In this document: positions 18,561 through 26,683 of the stretch, piece after piece
Numbering within the stretch: the stretch's first letter is position 1
How the letters are laid out: every line of letters starts with the position of its first letter
DNA from: Pseudobythopirellula maris
GTDB taxonomy: Bacteria > Planctomycetota > Planctomycetia > Pirellulales > Lacipirellulaceae
Assembly (NCBI RefSeq): GCF_007859945.1
Contig: NZ_SJPQ01000001.1
Span: 682,001-746,000 of the forward strand
Direction of reading: 5' to 3'
Length of the DNA: 64,000 nucleotides
Notes under the pieces: generated by a model
What the model was told of the DNA's origin: nothing
Databases searched by the model: none
The model's input: the letters and a program-made list of their open reading frames with translations, nothing else
Program-made: the position numbers and the translations under genes

Positions 18561-19511
18561 TTACGTGGCGTCCACGGCGCCTAGCCGCTTGCCGTCGCGG
18601 AGGGATTCGCCCAGCGGCACGCGCCAGCGTTCACCCTCGGACTCGTAGATCAGTCCCAACGGCGTGATGGAGTCGACCCGGCCCTTGAGCAAGCCAACGC
18701 TCAGATCGTCGCCCGCCATCAGACGGAGCACCTCGCCCGTGGTCCGCACCGTGACCCAAGCCTGCAGGCTGGAGCCGGCGCCCACCACGCCGGAGAGGAA
18801 CGCCTGATCGGCGTCGTCAAACGGAGGCTTGGGGGGCGGATCGGGGCGCCGCTCACGCGGGGCCGGTTCCTCACGCGGCGGGGCGGGCGGCTGGTACGCC
18901 GTGAACAGGTTGCGGCCGTCCAGGCTCTCGACGTACCGGTCGGCCGAGGCGAAACGCAGCCGGTCGTCGCTCTCACCGGGCATGCCCTCTTCGCGCGGAG
19001 CGCCGTCGACGATCAGCGCCGCGATCGACAACTCCATTCGGACGCGGTTCGACGCCAGCGGCGTGAGCTGCAAGCGCGTCAGCTTGTGGAGGGCGTCGAG
19101 CCGGTAGAACGTGTCGAGGAACCGAACCACGGCGTCTAGCGGCCCCTCGGCCATGACCGAGTAGTTGAGCACCCGGTAGGCGTCTGGCCGCTCACGCGTG
19201 CCGGTCGGCCTCACGTTGTCGAGAGTCAGCCCCGCTTGGTCGATGGCGCCGATGAGCCACGCCTGGTAGCCCGACTGGGCGACGTTCGGGTCCGAAGCGA
19301 GCGACTGCTCCTGCCACCGCTCCAATCGCCGCAAGGCGCGTTGCGCGAGGTCGGCCTGGAACTGGGCGTTGGCCAGCGTCTCACTGGCGTCGAACAGCCG
19401 CGCCTGGCTGCTGGCGAGGGTGTCGCGGTAGCTCGTCACGCCACGCCACGCGCCCCACAGCACCACCAGCGCCACGACGCCGATCAACAAATTGCGTTCG
19501 CGTGGGCTCAT
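18561..19511 (-). CDS. gspM: GspM/PilO-like type II secretion inner-membrane protein
   Basis: The protein has 316 residues. One N-terminal membrane helix (NLLIGVVALVVLWGAWRGV) is followed by a coiled coil and a periplasmic ferredoxin-like domain of the PilO/GspM kind (YRVLNYSVMAEGPLDAVVRF, LDTFYRLDALHKLTRLQL). The C-terminal part is proline-rich, then holds a PilP/GspC-like small beta domain hint: AFLSGVVGAGSSLQAWVTV and GLIYESEGERWRVPLGESL. It overlaps gspL by 4 bp (ATGA), so translation is coupled. It should join GspL under the pseudopilus in the inner membrane. The C-terminal beta segment may stand in for the missing GspC. Confidence 0.75.
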   Translation of the reverse strand: MSPRERNLLIGVVALVVLWGAWRGVTSYRDTLASSQARLFDASETLANAQFQADLAQRALRRLERWQEQSLASDPNVAQSGYQAWLIGAIDQAGLTLDNVRPTGTRERPDAYRVLNYSVMAEGPLDAVVRFLDTFYRLDALHKLTRLQLTPLASNRVRMELSIAALIVDGAPREEGMPGESDDRLRFASADRYVESLDGRNLFTAYQPPAPPREEPAPRERRPDPPPKPPFDDADQAFLSGVVGAGSSLQAWVTVRTTGEVLRLMAGDDLSVGLLKGRVDSITPLGLIYESEGERWRVPLGESLRDGKRLGAVDAT

Positions 19512-21013
19512 TCCGGCGCCTCCTCATCAGCGGCGTCTTGGCTGCTGGTCGGCTCGAGCGTGTCGATGCGGTCCGCCTCGGAGGGGACCCGAACCACCAC
19601 TTGGTAAGTGTAGCCGTAGGCGCCGCCGCCGGTGTTCTCCTGCATCGAGACCGGCTCGACTTGGTGGGCGCCGTCGCGGAGCCGCGACTCGAGCTCGGCG
19701 GTCGAGGCCGAGCGGATCGCCGCGTGGAGGTCGATCGCCCCGCCGGGAGCACGCTCGCCGGACGCCACCGTGGCCAGCAGCCGGGTGACGCGAACGTCGC
19801 TCTCAACCGGGTAATCCTCGGCGTCGAGCGGCTCGGGACGAAGTCTCCTCGAGAGCAACTCGAGCTCGTCGAGCCAGGTCACGTCGGTCGTGAGCCAGCG
19901 CTCGATCTCTTCCGCTTGGCGGCGGTAAGGGTCGAAATCCTCGATCGCCGCACGGGCGTCGGCGATGTCGCTGTTGGTTTGTGCGATCTCGGCGTCGAGC
20001 GTCGCGAGCCGGATGTAGGCGGTCCACCCCACGGCGAGCAACACCACGGCGGCGGCCGCGGCCAGCAGCCACCGTGAACGCGACGAGCCTTGCTGCTCGA
20101 GGGTTTTCTTCGGGTGCGCCAAGTCGATCGACGGGCGGGCGCCGCCGAGCGCGTCGAGCGCGGCGCCACACTGCGCCAGGTCGCTCGCGTCCGATCCCAT
20201 GCCCGAGACGAGCCCGTCGAGCGCGCCGCCGGCCAAGGCGTCGTGCGTGGAGGGGGCGAGCTTCTCGAGCTCGTCGCGTTGCACTCCCGCAGGCAAACCG
20301 GCGTGGACGACCGCGGCGATCGACGCCCCCACCTCGGCCTGGGCCGCCACGGCCGTGCGTCGCAAGGTGTTGATCACCCCGGCGGGGTCGTCGGAAACCA
20401 ACCGACCGGAGCGGAGGACCCACGGCGAGGCGCTCGCGCCCTGCAGCACGACCATGTCGAGCTCCTCGCCGGCGCCGGCCGCTATGAGTCGCGGCGTGGG
20501 CTGCTCGCCCTGCGCAAGCCGCCCCACGAGCGACGCCGCCGCCAGGCCGCGCACCACGAGCCCCTCGAGCGAGGCGCCGGCGGCCTCGGCGAGGTCTTCC
20601 CAGAACCCGATCTCGGCCTGCGGGCAAGCGACCGCGATCACGCGCCACGGCATGTCGGCCGCCCCTTGCAGCGGAGCAAAATCGACGACCGCCGTGTCGG
20701 CCTCGCCCGATAGCTCGCGTTGCATCTGCATCGCCACCAAGTCGGGCAGCTCACTCTCAGGAGCGGCGGGCAGGGTCAGCGGCCGCACCCGCAGCTTGTC
20801 GACAGCGGCGAGCGCCACGAGCTTGCAACCTGCCCGCGAGCCCTTCGCCTTGCGAACGGCGGGGACACGGCGGGCGAGTTCTTCGCCCAGCTGCTTGGCC
20901 TGGGCGCCGGCGATCTCGAACCGCTCGGCCAAGACATAACCGCCCGGACGGGATTCGACGACCGCGCCGCGCAAGGTCTTCCCGTCGTGTTGGAGGGCGA
21001 CGGCGTGGGTCAT
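19508..21013 (-). CDS. gspL: GspL-like type II secretion protein (PilM-PilN fusion type)
   Basis: The protein has 501 residues from ATG 21013. The N-terminal 300 residues form a cytoplasmic actin-like PilM domain (VALQHDGKTLRGAVVE, LVALAAVDKLRVRPLTLP, DLVAMQMQRELSGEAD). Near residue 320 a single membrane helix (LLAAAAAVVLLAVGWTAYI) leads to a coiled coil and a PilN-like ferredoxin domain. This order is that of GspL, which links the ATPase to the inner-membrane platform. It overlaps gspM by 4 bp and lies 123 bp downstream of gspK. Confidence 0.8.
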   Translation of the reverse strand: MTHAVALQHDGKTLRGAVVESRPGGYVLAERFEIAGAQAKQLGEELARRVPAVRKAKGSRAGCKLVALAAVDKLRVRPLTLPAAPESELPDLVAMQMQRELSGEADTAVVDFAPLQGAADMPWRVIAVACPQAEIGFWEDLAEAAGASLEGLVVRGLAAASLVGRLAQGEQPTPRLIAAGAGEELDMVVLQGASASPWVLRSGRLVSDDPAGVINTLRRTAVAAQAEVGASIAAVVHAGLPAGVQRDELEKLAPSTHDALAGGALDGLVSGMGSDASDLAQCGAALDALGGARPSIDLAHPKKTLEQQGSSRSRWLLAAAAAVVLLAVGWTAYIRLATLDAEIAQTNSDIADARAAIEDFDPYRRQAEEIERWLTTDVTWLDELELLSRRLRPEPLDAEDYPVESDVRVTRLLATVASGERAPGGAIDLHAAIRSASTAELESRLRDGAHQVEPVSMQENTGGGAYGYTYQVVVRVPSEADRIDTLEPTSSQDAADEEAPE

Positions 21014-21136
21014 GGGGGGCAGCAGAAGGGGTGGGCGACGGGTGGGGGGTCTCTTCACTTTAAACAGCCGGCGGCCTCAGAGCGAATGGCCGCCGGACGG
21101 CGGATCGGGGGGACGGCGTCTCAGGAGGACAGCGGC

Positions 21137-22795
21137 TCAGGGGATGGGGGAGCCCGCCGCCGGGGGGGCGAGGGTCACGTCCCCGAGCTGCTCGACCGAG
21201 TAGCCAGCCCCCAAAGCCGTGAGATCGCGTCGGACGACGATCCGCGGCGGGGTGGCCGTGGTGTCGAGCACCACCTCCAGCCGGGCCGTGGGCCCGGGGC
21301 CGCCCCAGGAGCCGACGACTTGGGCCCGGTAAACGTCGCCGCCGGCCGTCAGGTAGGGGCCCATTTCCCTCATCTCTTCGAGCGTGACGTAGCCCTCGGT
21401 GAGGATCCAAGCCGGGTGCGACCGCTCGACGCCCTGCGGCTGCGACGAGAAATTGCGGTTCCCCAAGATCGCCTCGACCGCTTGCGGCGGCATGCCGGGC
21501 ACGCCGTAAAGCAAGGCCTCGGGCGCCTGATTGATGTTGAGCCTGCCCGGCGTCGAGGGCTCGTCGCTCAGAGCGCACTGGCCGTAGAGCAGCGGCAGGT
21601 ACGACTGCATGTCGCTCGCCGAGTCGGTGAACGGGCTCTCGACGAGTGTTTCGGTGACGCCGTCAAGCTCGACGGTCCGCGCCCGCACGCCAACCAAGTC
21701 GAGCAGGCTCTCGATCGAAACCGAGGCCGGGGCGCCGAAGTCGATCTTGATCTCGTCGGCGTCCTTGATGTCGGTGGGCTGGCCCCCGCCCGTCGGGGCG
21801 CCGCCCTGTCCGCCATCCTGCCCGCCATCCTGCCCGCCGCCCGGGCCGTCGAACGAGTCTTCGTCGTCGGTCTCTTCGGGGCCGCCCTGGCGGTAGGCGA
21901 TGATGAAATTCGCCTCGGCCTCGCCGAGCGTTTCGGCCAGTTCGCCGTGCAACGTCTCGAGGTCGTCGGCGTTGAGGTTGATCTTCGGCAGCCCCTCGTC
22001 GGTGAGGTTGCTCTCGGCGCTGTGTGTGGTGAAGTAAGCGGCCCAGCCGAGGTTCATCGACCCGTCGGTGTTGTCGAGCGTCGTGAACTGGTTGGCCTCG
22101 ATCTCCTCGGGCTCGGCGATGAAATTGCGGTTCTGGTCGACTCCCCACAGGAGCTGCGGCGTGACGTCGCGGACCCGCAGCAACTGCTCGAGCGATTCGA
22201 TAGGGCCGTTCTGCGGCAGGTAGCCGGGGGTGAGGCTCGAGTAGTAGTCGATCTCCGCGCCCAAGGTCCGCGGCTCGTCGTCCTCGTCGATCCAGTCGAG
22301 GATCGCGTCGGCGATCGATTCGGTCATGCCGGGCAGGAACATCAGCACATCTTGGCCAACCCCTTCGTCGCGGGCGTCGGCGACCACCAGGCGGTTGAGG
22401 TTCAGCCGAGCCGATTCGTCCTCGAGGCCGAACCGCGCGCCGACAAAGCCGCCGTAGTCGAGTCGTGGCGCAACGATCGAGAAACGCGACAGCAGCTCCG
22501 GGGCGCCGCCGTCTTCGATCGTCACGCCTTGGAACCGCTGCGGGTTGTCGACCAAGCCGCCGTCTTGGTCGATCGTCGCCCGGTCGGCCGACAGGTAAAC
22601 CTTGAGGAACTCGACTCCCGACTCGGCCGACGCACGGGCCTGAGCCTGGCGGGCCGCCGCGTCGCTGGCCACGCGTTCGGTGAACGTCCAGTCGAAATAA
22701 GCGAGGTTGGCGACCGCCAGCAACGCGATCATGACCAGCACGGCGAGCAGCAGGCTGCCCCGGCGGTGGCTGCGGCGGGTGGGCTGGCGCTTCAT
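21137..22795 (-). CDS. gspK: Type II secretion minor pseudopilin GspK
   Basis: The protein has 552 residues, longer than typical GspK (about 320). It has a basic start, then a prepilin-like helix (GSLLLAVLVMIALLAVANL). The core carries GspK features: FGLEDESARLNLNRL, DAILDWIDEDDEPR, PIESLEQLLRVRDVTPQLL and a second helix-hairpin-helix-like segment GRLNINQAPEALLYGVPGMP. A Gly/Gln/Pro-rich linker with repeated GGQDGG units lies near residues 315-345. GspK caps the pseudopilus tip. The start overlaps the gspJ stop by 4 bp (ATGA). Confidence 0.88.
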   Translation of the reverse strand: MKRQPTRRSHRRGSLLLAVLVMIALLAVANLAYFDWTFTERVASDAAARQAQARASAESGVEFLKVYLSADRATIDQDGGLVDNPQRFQGVTIEDGGAPELLSRFSIVAPRLDYGGFVGARFGLEDESARLNLNRLVVADARDEGVGQDVLMFLPGMTESIADAILDWIDEDDEPRTLGAEIDYYSSLTPGYLPQNGPIESLEQLLRVRDVTPQLLWGVDQNRNFIAEPEEIEANQFTTLDNTDGSMNLGWAAYFTTHSAESNLTDEGLPKINLNADDLETLHGELAETLGEAEANFIIAYRQGGPEETDDEDSFDGPGGGQDGGQDGGQGGAPTGGGQPTDIKDADEIKIDFGAPASVSIESLLDLVGVRARTVELDGVTETLVESPFTDSASDMQSYLPLLYGQCALSDEPSTPGRLNINQAPEALLYGVPGMPPQAVEAILGNRNFSSQPQGVERSHPAWILTEGYVTLEEMREMGPYLTAGGDVYRAQVVGSWGGPGPTARLEVVLDTTATPPRIVVRRDLTALGAGYSVEQLGDVTLAPPAAGSPIP

Positions 22796-23727
22796 CGCGT
22801 CGCCCCCCCCGCGCCCGACGCATCGCCAGCGCCTTGCTGCGCAGCGGCGTCGGCCGCCGCCGCGTCGCCCGCCAGCGACGCCTCGACGCCCGGCGTAAGG
22901 GCGACCGTCATGCGGTAGCTGCGTGTAGGGACCGAGGCGGTGGCGTAGCGGTTGACGGCGCCGCCATCGTCCTCATCGGTCGCCGCAAGCTCGTCGCGGA
23001 GTGTCAGAACGAACTCGATCGCCTGCGGCAAGGCCTCGAGCTCTTGGCTGTCCCACGAGTCGAACCACTGGGCGGCGCCATCGGTCGACGGCTTCGAGGC
23101 GTAGCGAAACTTGAGGCCAACCACCTCGGCCGCCAAGGTTCGGCGGGCGGCGTCCCAAGCGTCGGTCCTGCCTTGCAGCTCTTGCCAAACGGCGTCGTCG
23201 CGGCCGATCTCTTGGCGGATCAGTCCGCTGGCGTCGACGAAGTAGCGCACCGTCTTGAGCGCGCCGTCGATGCTGGCGACGAGCGGCAGCTCCGGCTCGG
23301 CGGCGGCGATTGTTTGGCGCACCCGCAGCACGTCGAGTTGCAAGTCGCTCGGACCGCCGTAGACGCCGATCGGCTGTCGCTGCGAAGCGGTCGTCGCGGC
23401 GGCCTCTTCGTCGGAGTCGCTGCTCTCGGTGTCGATCTGGTCGACATCGAACTCGGCGTTCTCTTTGGCGTCTTGGGCGAGCGACGACAAGTCTTGCTCG
23501 ACGACGAGCGCCGTGTCGCGCAGGTCGTCGGCGATCACCCGCATCAGGGCGCGTGCGAGCTGGGCCTCTTCGACCGAGCGGCGGCTCGACTCCAGGCGGA
23601 TCAGGTGCAGGTCGATTGCCCACGCCATTAATGAGACCAGCACCACGGACAGGCCGATCGCCAAGATCAGCTCGATCAGCGAGAAACCCGCCGGCGGGCG
23701 TGAAGTGCTGCTTGGGCGGATGCGCAT
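22792..23727 (-). CDS. gspJ: Type II secretion minor pseudopilin GspJ
   Basis: From ATG 23727 the protein is 311 residues. It has a prepilin-type N-terminus with the cleavage context PPAGFSLIELILAIGLSVV (Glu at position +5). The body includes LMRVIADDLRDTALVVEQD, VRYFVDASGLIRQEIGRDD and AAEVVGLKFRYAS, the arrangement of GspJ, a tip pseudopilin. The start is set by the 4-bp overlap with the gspI stop and by the pilin signal; a longer upstream frame lacks it. The C-terminus is Ala/Gly/Asp-rich. Confidence 0.85.
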   Translation of the reverse strand: MRIRPSSTSRPPAGFSLIELILAIGLSVVLVSLMAWAIDLHLIRLESSRRSVEEAQLARALMRVIADDLRDTALVVEQDLSSLAQDAKENAEFDVDQIDTESSDSDEEAAATTASQRQPIGVYGGPSDLQLDVLRVRQTIAAAEPELPLVASIDGALKTVRYFVDASGLIRQEIGRDDAVWQELQGRTDAWDAARRTLAAEVVGLKFRYASKPSTDGAAQWFDSWDSQELEALPQAIEFVLTLRDELAATDEDDGGAVNRYATASVPTRSYRMTVALTPGVEASLAGDAAAADAAAQQGAGDASGAGGATR

Positions 23728-24245
23728 CACAGGCCCCCCGTCGAAGAGGAGTCGCCCGAAGACGACGCGGCGTTCGCGCCGCCGCTGGCCGCGACCCCGT
23801 CGGGATCGAGGAACTGCGGGTCGGAGAACCAGCGGACCAACTCCACGGCGCCGCGGCCCGTGGGGCCGCCGGGATTGGCGCCGTAAGTGATCGCCGGCTC
23901 GACACGCACCTTGACGGCCGTGAGCCCGTCGAAACCGGTCTCGCCGAACTCGACCGAGTAAACCCAATCGGCTGCGCCGCCGAAGTCGCCCTCGGCGTCG
24001 GCCGGCTGCCAAGCCACGCCCTGAACCGCCGAGAGCGGCTGGACGCCCGCCTTCATCGCCTCGACGAGCGACTCGGCGATAAGCGTTGCCTCGCTGAGGT
24101 CGACGGCCCTCTCGGCGCTGAGATGTGAGTGGCGGACCACCTCGCCGAGCGCCGCCAACGACACCGCCAGTAGAGCGATCGCCAAGATCACCTCGAGCAG
24201 CGTGAAGCCTTTAGGGGAGTTTCGAAGCAGTGCGTGGCGGCTCAT
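23727..24245 (-). CDS. gspI: Type II secretion minor pseudopilin GspI
   Basis: From ATG 24245 the protein is 172 residues. The prepilin signal is SPKGFTLLEVILAIALLAVS, with Glu at +5 after cleavage at Gly. The downstream part has ATLIAESLVEAMKAGVQPL and a beta-rich body, fitting GspI, which nucleates the tip complex. The last 30 residues are Ser/Gly/Ala-rich. The start overlaps gspH by 4 bp (ATGA) and the stop overlaps gspJ by 1 bp, so the pseudopilin genes are translationally coupled. Confidence 0.85.
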   Translation of the reverse strand: MSRHALLRNSPKGFTLLEVILAIALLAVSLAALGEVVRHSHLSAERAVDLSEATLIAESLVEAMKAGVQPLSAVQGVAWQPADAEGDFGGAADWVYSVEFGETGFDGLTAVKVRVEPAITYGANPGGPTGRGAVELVRWFSDPQFLDPDGVAASGGANAASSSGDSSSTGGL

Positions 24246-24823
24246 GTGGCGGGCGCTCCCTCGAGAGGGTCGGCGTCCTCGACGCGGGCGGCCCCCGTCA
24301 GAGAACGCAGCACCACGCGTTTGCGGCGGCCGTCTTCGGCCTGGAGTACGGCCTCCACGTCGCAGGCGGCGCCGTCCGGGCGGAACACGATGGCGGGCGT
24401 CTGCTTGGCGTCCGCCACCACGGCCAAGTCGATCGTCGAACCGAACGGCGCCACCCGGAGGTCGGCCAGCACGATCTCGTCGAGCGAGAAGTCTCGCGGC
24501 AACCGCACGGTGGCCGACTCGCCGGCTCCTTGCGCCTCGACACGGCAGGCGGCCGAGTCGAGCGTCATGCGGAAGGCGACGGGGCGGCCGAGTCGGATGG
24601 CGTCGAGGCGCGCGGTCGCCCACTCGCGGGCGAGCCGCTCGGCGGCGGCGTTGAGCTGCGATCCGCGCAGCGTCCCCTCGAGCATCGGCGCCGCGATCCC
24701 GGCCACGAGCACGATGAGGCTCAGCACGAGGAGCACCTCGATGAGCGTGAACGCCCGCCGCGACGCCCCACGCAAAACGCGGGGCTGCGCGAGATCAGGA
24801 GTCCTCGTTTGTGATGTCGTCAT
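24242..24823 (-). CDS. gspH: Type II secretion minor pseudopilin GspH
   Basis: From ATG 24823 the protein is 193 residues. The prepilin signal is RRAFTLIEVLLVLSLIVLV, with Ala instead of Gly before the cleavage site. The rest has LAREWATARLDAIRLGRPV, as in the GspH/FimT family, and a beta-rich C-terminus. GspH joins the pseudopilus to the minor tip complex. Its start lies inside the last codons of gspG (29-bp overlap). The Ala in place of Gly at the cleavage position is unusual but is also seen in GspG here. Confidence 0.85.
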   Translation of the reverse strand: MTTSQTRTPDLAQPRVLRGASRRAFTLIEVLLVLSLIVLVAGIAAPMLEGTLRGSQLNAAAERLAREWATARLDAIRLGRPVAFRMTLDSAACRVEAQGAGESATVRLPRDFSLDEIVLADLRVAPFGSTIDLAVVADAKQTPAIVFRPDGAACDVEAVLQAEDGRRKRVVLRSLTGAARVEDADPLEGAPAT

Positions 24824-25232
24824 CGGAGCCGTCCTGCCCGTCGGGGCCCATCGACCAAACCTTGTAAGTCGATCCATCGGCGGAAAAACGGTACTCGTTG
24901 TCCCACGGGTCGAGCGGGATCTTCCCGCCCTTGATGTAGGGCGAGGTCCAGTTCTTGGCCGCGGCGCTGTCGCTCGGTTTTTCGACCAAGTCCTGCAAAC
25001 TGCTGGGGTACTTCTTGATGTCGAAGCGGTAGAGCTCGATCTGGCGGTCGAAAATGCCCAGCTGGCCCTTCGCCGCGTTGCGGAGCGCCCGGTCCTGTGT
25101 GCCCGAAAACAGGCCCGCGGCCATCGAGCCCAACACCACCAGGATCACGAGCACGAGCAGCACTTCGATGAGCGTGAAGGCGGTTTGCTTGCGGCGTCGG
25201 TTTCTGCTTCTTCTGTTTCGCGTCTGTTCCAT
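24795..25232 (-). CDS. gspG: Type II secretion major pseudopilin GspG
   Basis: The protein has 145 residues, the usual GspG size. A very basic leader (about 16 residues) precedes TAFTLIEVLLVLVILVVLG. The cleavage-site residue is Ala rather than Gly. The C-terminal half has IELYRFDIKKYPSSLQDLV, IPLDPWDNEYRFSADG and a final Asp-rich loop, VWSMGPDGQDGSDDDI, which matches the calcium-binding loop of GspG. It forms the pseudopilus shaft. A 130-bp gap separates it from gspF. Confidence 0.93.
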   Translation of the reverse strand: MEQTRNRRSRNRRRKQTAFTLIEVLLVLVILVVLGSMAAGLFSGTQDRALRNAAKGQLGIFDRQIELYRFDIKKYPSSLQDLVEKPSDSAAAKNWTSPYIKGGKIPLDPWDNEYRFSADGSTYKVWSMGPDGQDGSDDDITNEDS

Positions 25233-25362
25233 GCGATTGCCTCTTTCGGGTAGTAAAAAGCGGTCAGCTGTCGGCGTTCAGCCGTCAGCTTATTGGAATT
25301 GGATTCGGTTCTCTGCCACGCAGCTCACACTAGATCGCTGAGAGCCGAGTGCTCCGTTCTCC

Positions 25363-26574
25363 TCACATCGTGGTGCTCAGCTTGATGACGGGCAGCAGCA
25401 ACGCGATGACCACCACCAGCACAACGCCCGCCAGCACGAGCAGCATCAGCGGCTCCAGGAGCCGCACGAGGACCTCGATCTTACGCCATGTCGTCTTTTC
25501 AAGCGAATCGGACACCTGGTTGAGCACCCCCTCCAGGTTGTTCGATTGCTCGGCGACGGCGATCATCTCGCACACGTCGCGCGGGAAAACGCCGCTCGCG
25601 GAGAGCGGTCCGGCGAGCGGCTCGCCGGCTTGGATCGTTTCGGCGGCCTCTTTGACGACCGCCGTGAGGACCCGGTTCCCGGTCGAGTCGGCCGCGATGT
25701 CGAGCGAGCGGACGATCGGCACGCCCCCCTTCAGGAGCGTTCCCAGCACCCGACAGAAGCGCGCCACCGCCAGGCTGCGATAGATCTTGCCGACCATCGG
25801 CACGCGCAGCCGCCAGCGGTCGACCCAGTCGCGGCCCTCGTCGGTCTCGAACCACTTGTAGGCGAAGTAAATCACCACGCCAACGCCCGCCACGATGAAC
25901 AGGCCGTAGTTCTGCAGCGCATCGCTCAGCCCCAGCAACGCCTCGGTGATCCAGGGCAGTTCGCCCTTGTCCTTCAGCCGGGCGAACAGGTCCTCGACCA
26001 TCGGCACGGCGAAGATAATCAGGCCGTTGACGATCAAAAAACCGATGACCGACAAGATGATCGGGTAGGCCATCGCGCCGGCCACTTTGCTCTTGAGCTC
26101 TTCCTGCTGATCGGTGAAGGCGGCGACGCGTTCGAGGGCGTCTTCGAGGAAGCCCCCCTCACCGCCGGCGCGAACCACGCTCGTCGATAGCTCGCCAAAG
26201 ACACGCGGGTGGCGCCCCATCGCCTCGGCGAGCGACGAGCCGTCCTCCACACGCGTGCGGAGGTCTTCGAGCACCGCCACGAGGGGCGGGTGCGACGACT
26301 GCTCGGCGATCACCGTGAGCGACCGCAGCAGCGGCACGCCGCTCCGCAGCAACCCCGCCAGCTGGCTGTACACGGGCGTGATGTGCTTCGAGGCTATGCG
26401 GACCTGCTTCTGACCCGACGCTGCCGCTTTGGACCCCGCCGCCGCGCCCACCTTCAGCGGGAACAGCTCGCGCGCCGAGAGCGCGGCCATCGCCTCGCCC
26501 TGGTTGGGGGCCGACAGCACGCCCTCGACTCGTTGGCCGTCGAGGCTTCTCGCGATGTAAGCGAAGTCAGGCAT
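25363..26574 (-). CDS. gspF: Type II secretion inner-membrane platform protein GspF
   Basis: The protein has 403 residues, the normal size. It begins DFAYIARSLDGQRVEGVL and has two GspF domains. The first (about residues 65-190) includes SQLAGLLRSGVPLLRSL, SLAEAMGRHPRVF and GGEGGFLEDALERVA; the second repeats it with RFCRVLGTLLKGGVPIVRSL and MIAVAEQSNNLEGVLNQV. Membrane helices lie near residues 165-195, 215-235 and 375-400. GspF is the inner-membrane partner of the GspE ATPase. It lies 109 bp after gspE. Confidence 0.93.
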   Translation of the reverse strand: MPDFAYIARSLDGQRVEGVLSAPNQGEAMAALSARELFPLKVGAAAGSKAAASGQKQVRIASKHITPVYSQLAGLLRSGVPLLRSLTVIAEQSSHPPLVAVLEDLRTRVEDGSSLAEAMGRHPRVFGELSTSVVRAGGEGGFLEDALERVAAFTDQQEELKSKVAGAMAYPIILSVIGFLIVNGLIIFAVPMVEDLFARLKDKGELPWITEALLGLSDALQNYGLFIVAGVGVVIYFAYKWFETDEGRDWVDRWRLRVPMVGKIYRSLAVARFCRVLGTLLKGGVPIVRSLDIAADSTGNRVLTAVVKEAAETIQAGEPLAGPLSASGVFPRDVCEMIAVAEQSNNLEGVLNQVSDSLEKTTWRKIEVLVRLLEPLMLLVLAGVVLVVVIALLLPVIKLSTTM

Positions 26575-26683
26575 CGGTTAGGGGGTAGAGCAAGGGAAAG
26601 TAGTAAGGAGAGTTTGACTCGAACGCCGTCGTGCGGTTCCGCCCCCGAAAGCTCTCCTGCTCTCCTTTCTAGTTTCTCCTGCT

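Noticed and set aside
20720-22918. A 732-codon plus-strand open frame across gspL and gspK
   Set aside because: The minus-strand pseudopilin and GspL genes are clearly real and the plus frame has no domain.
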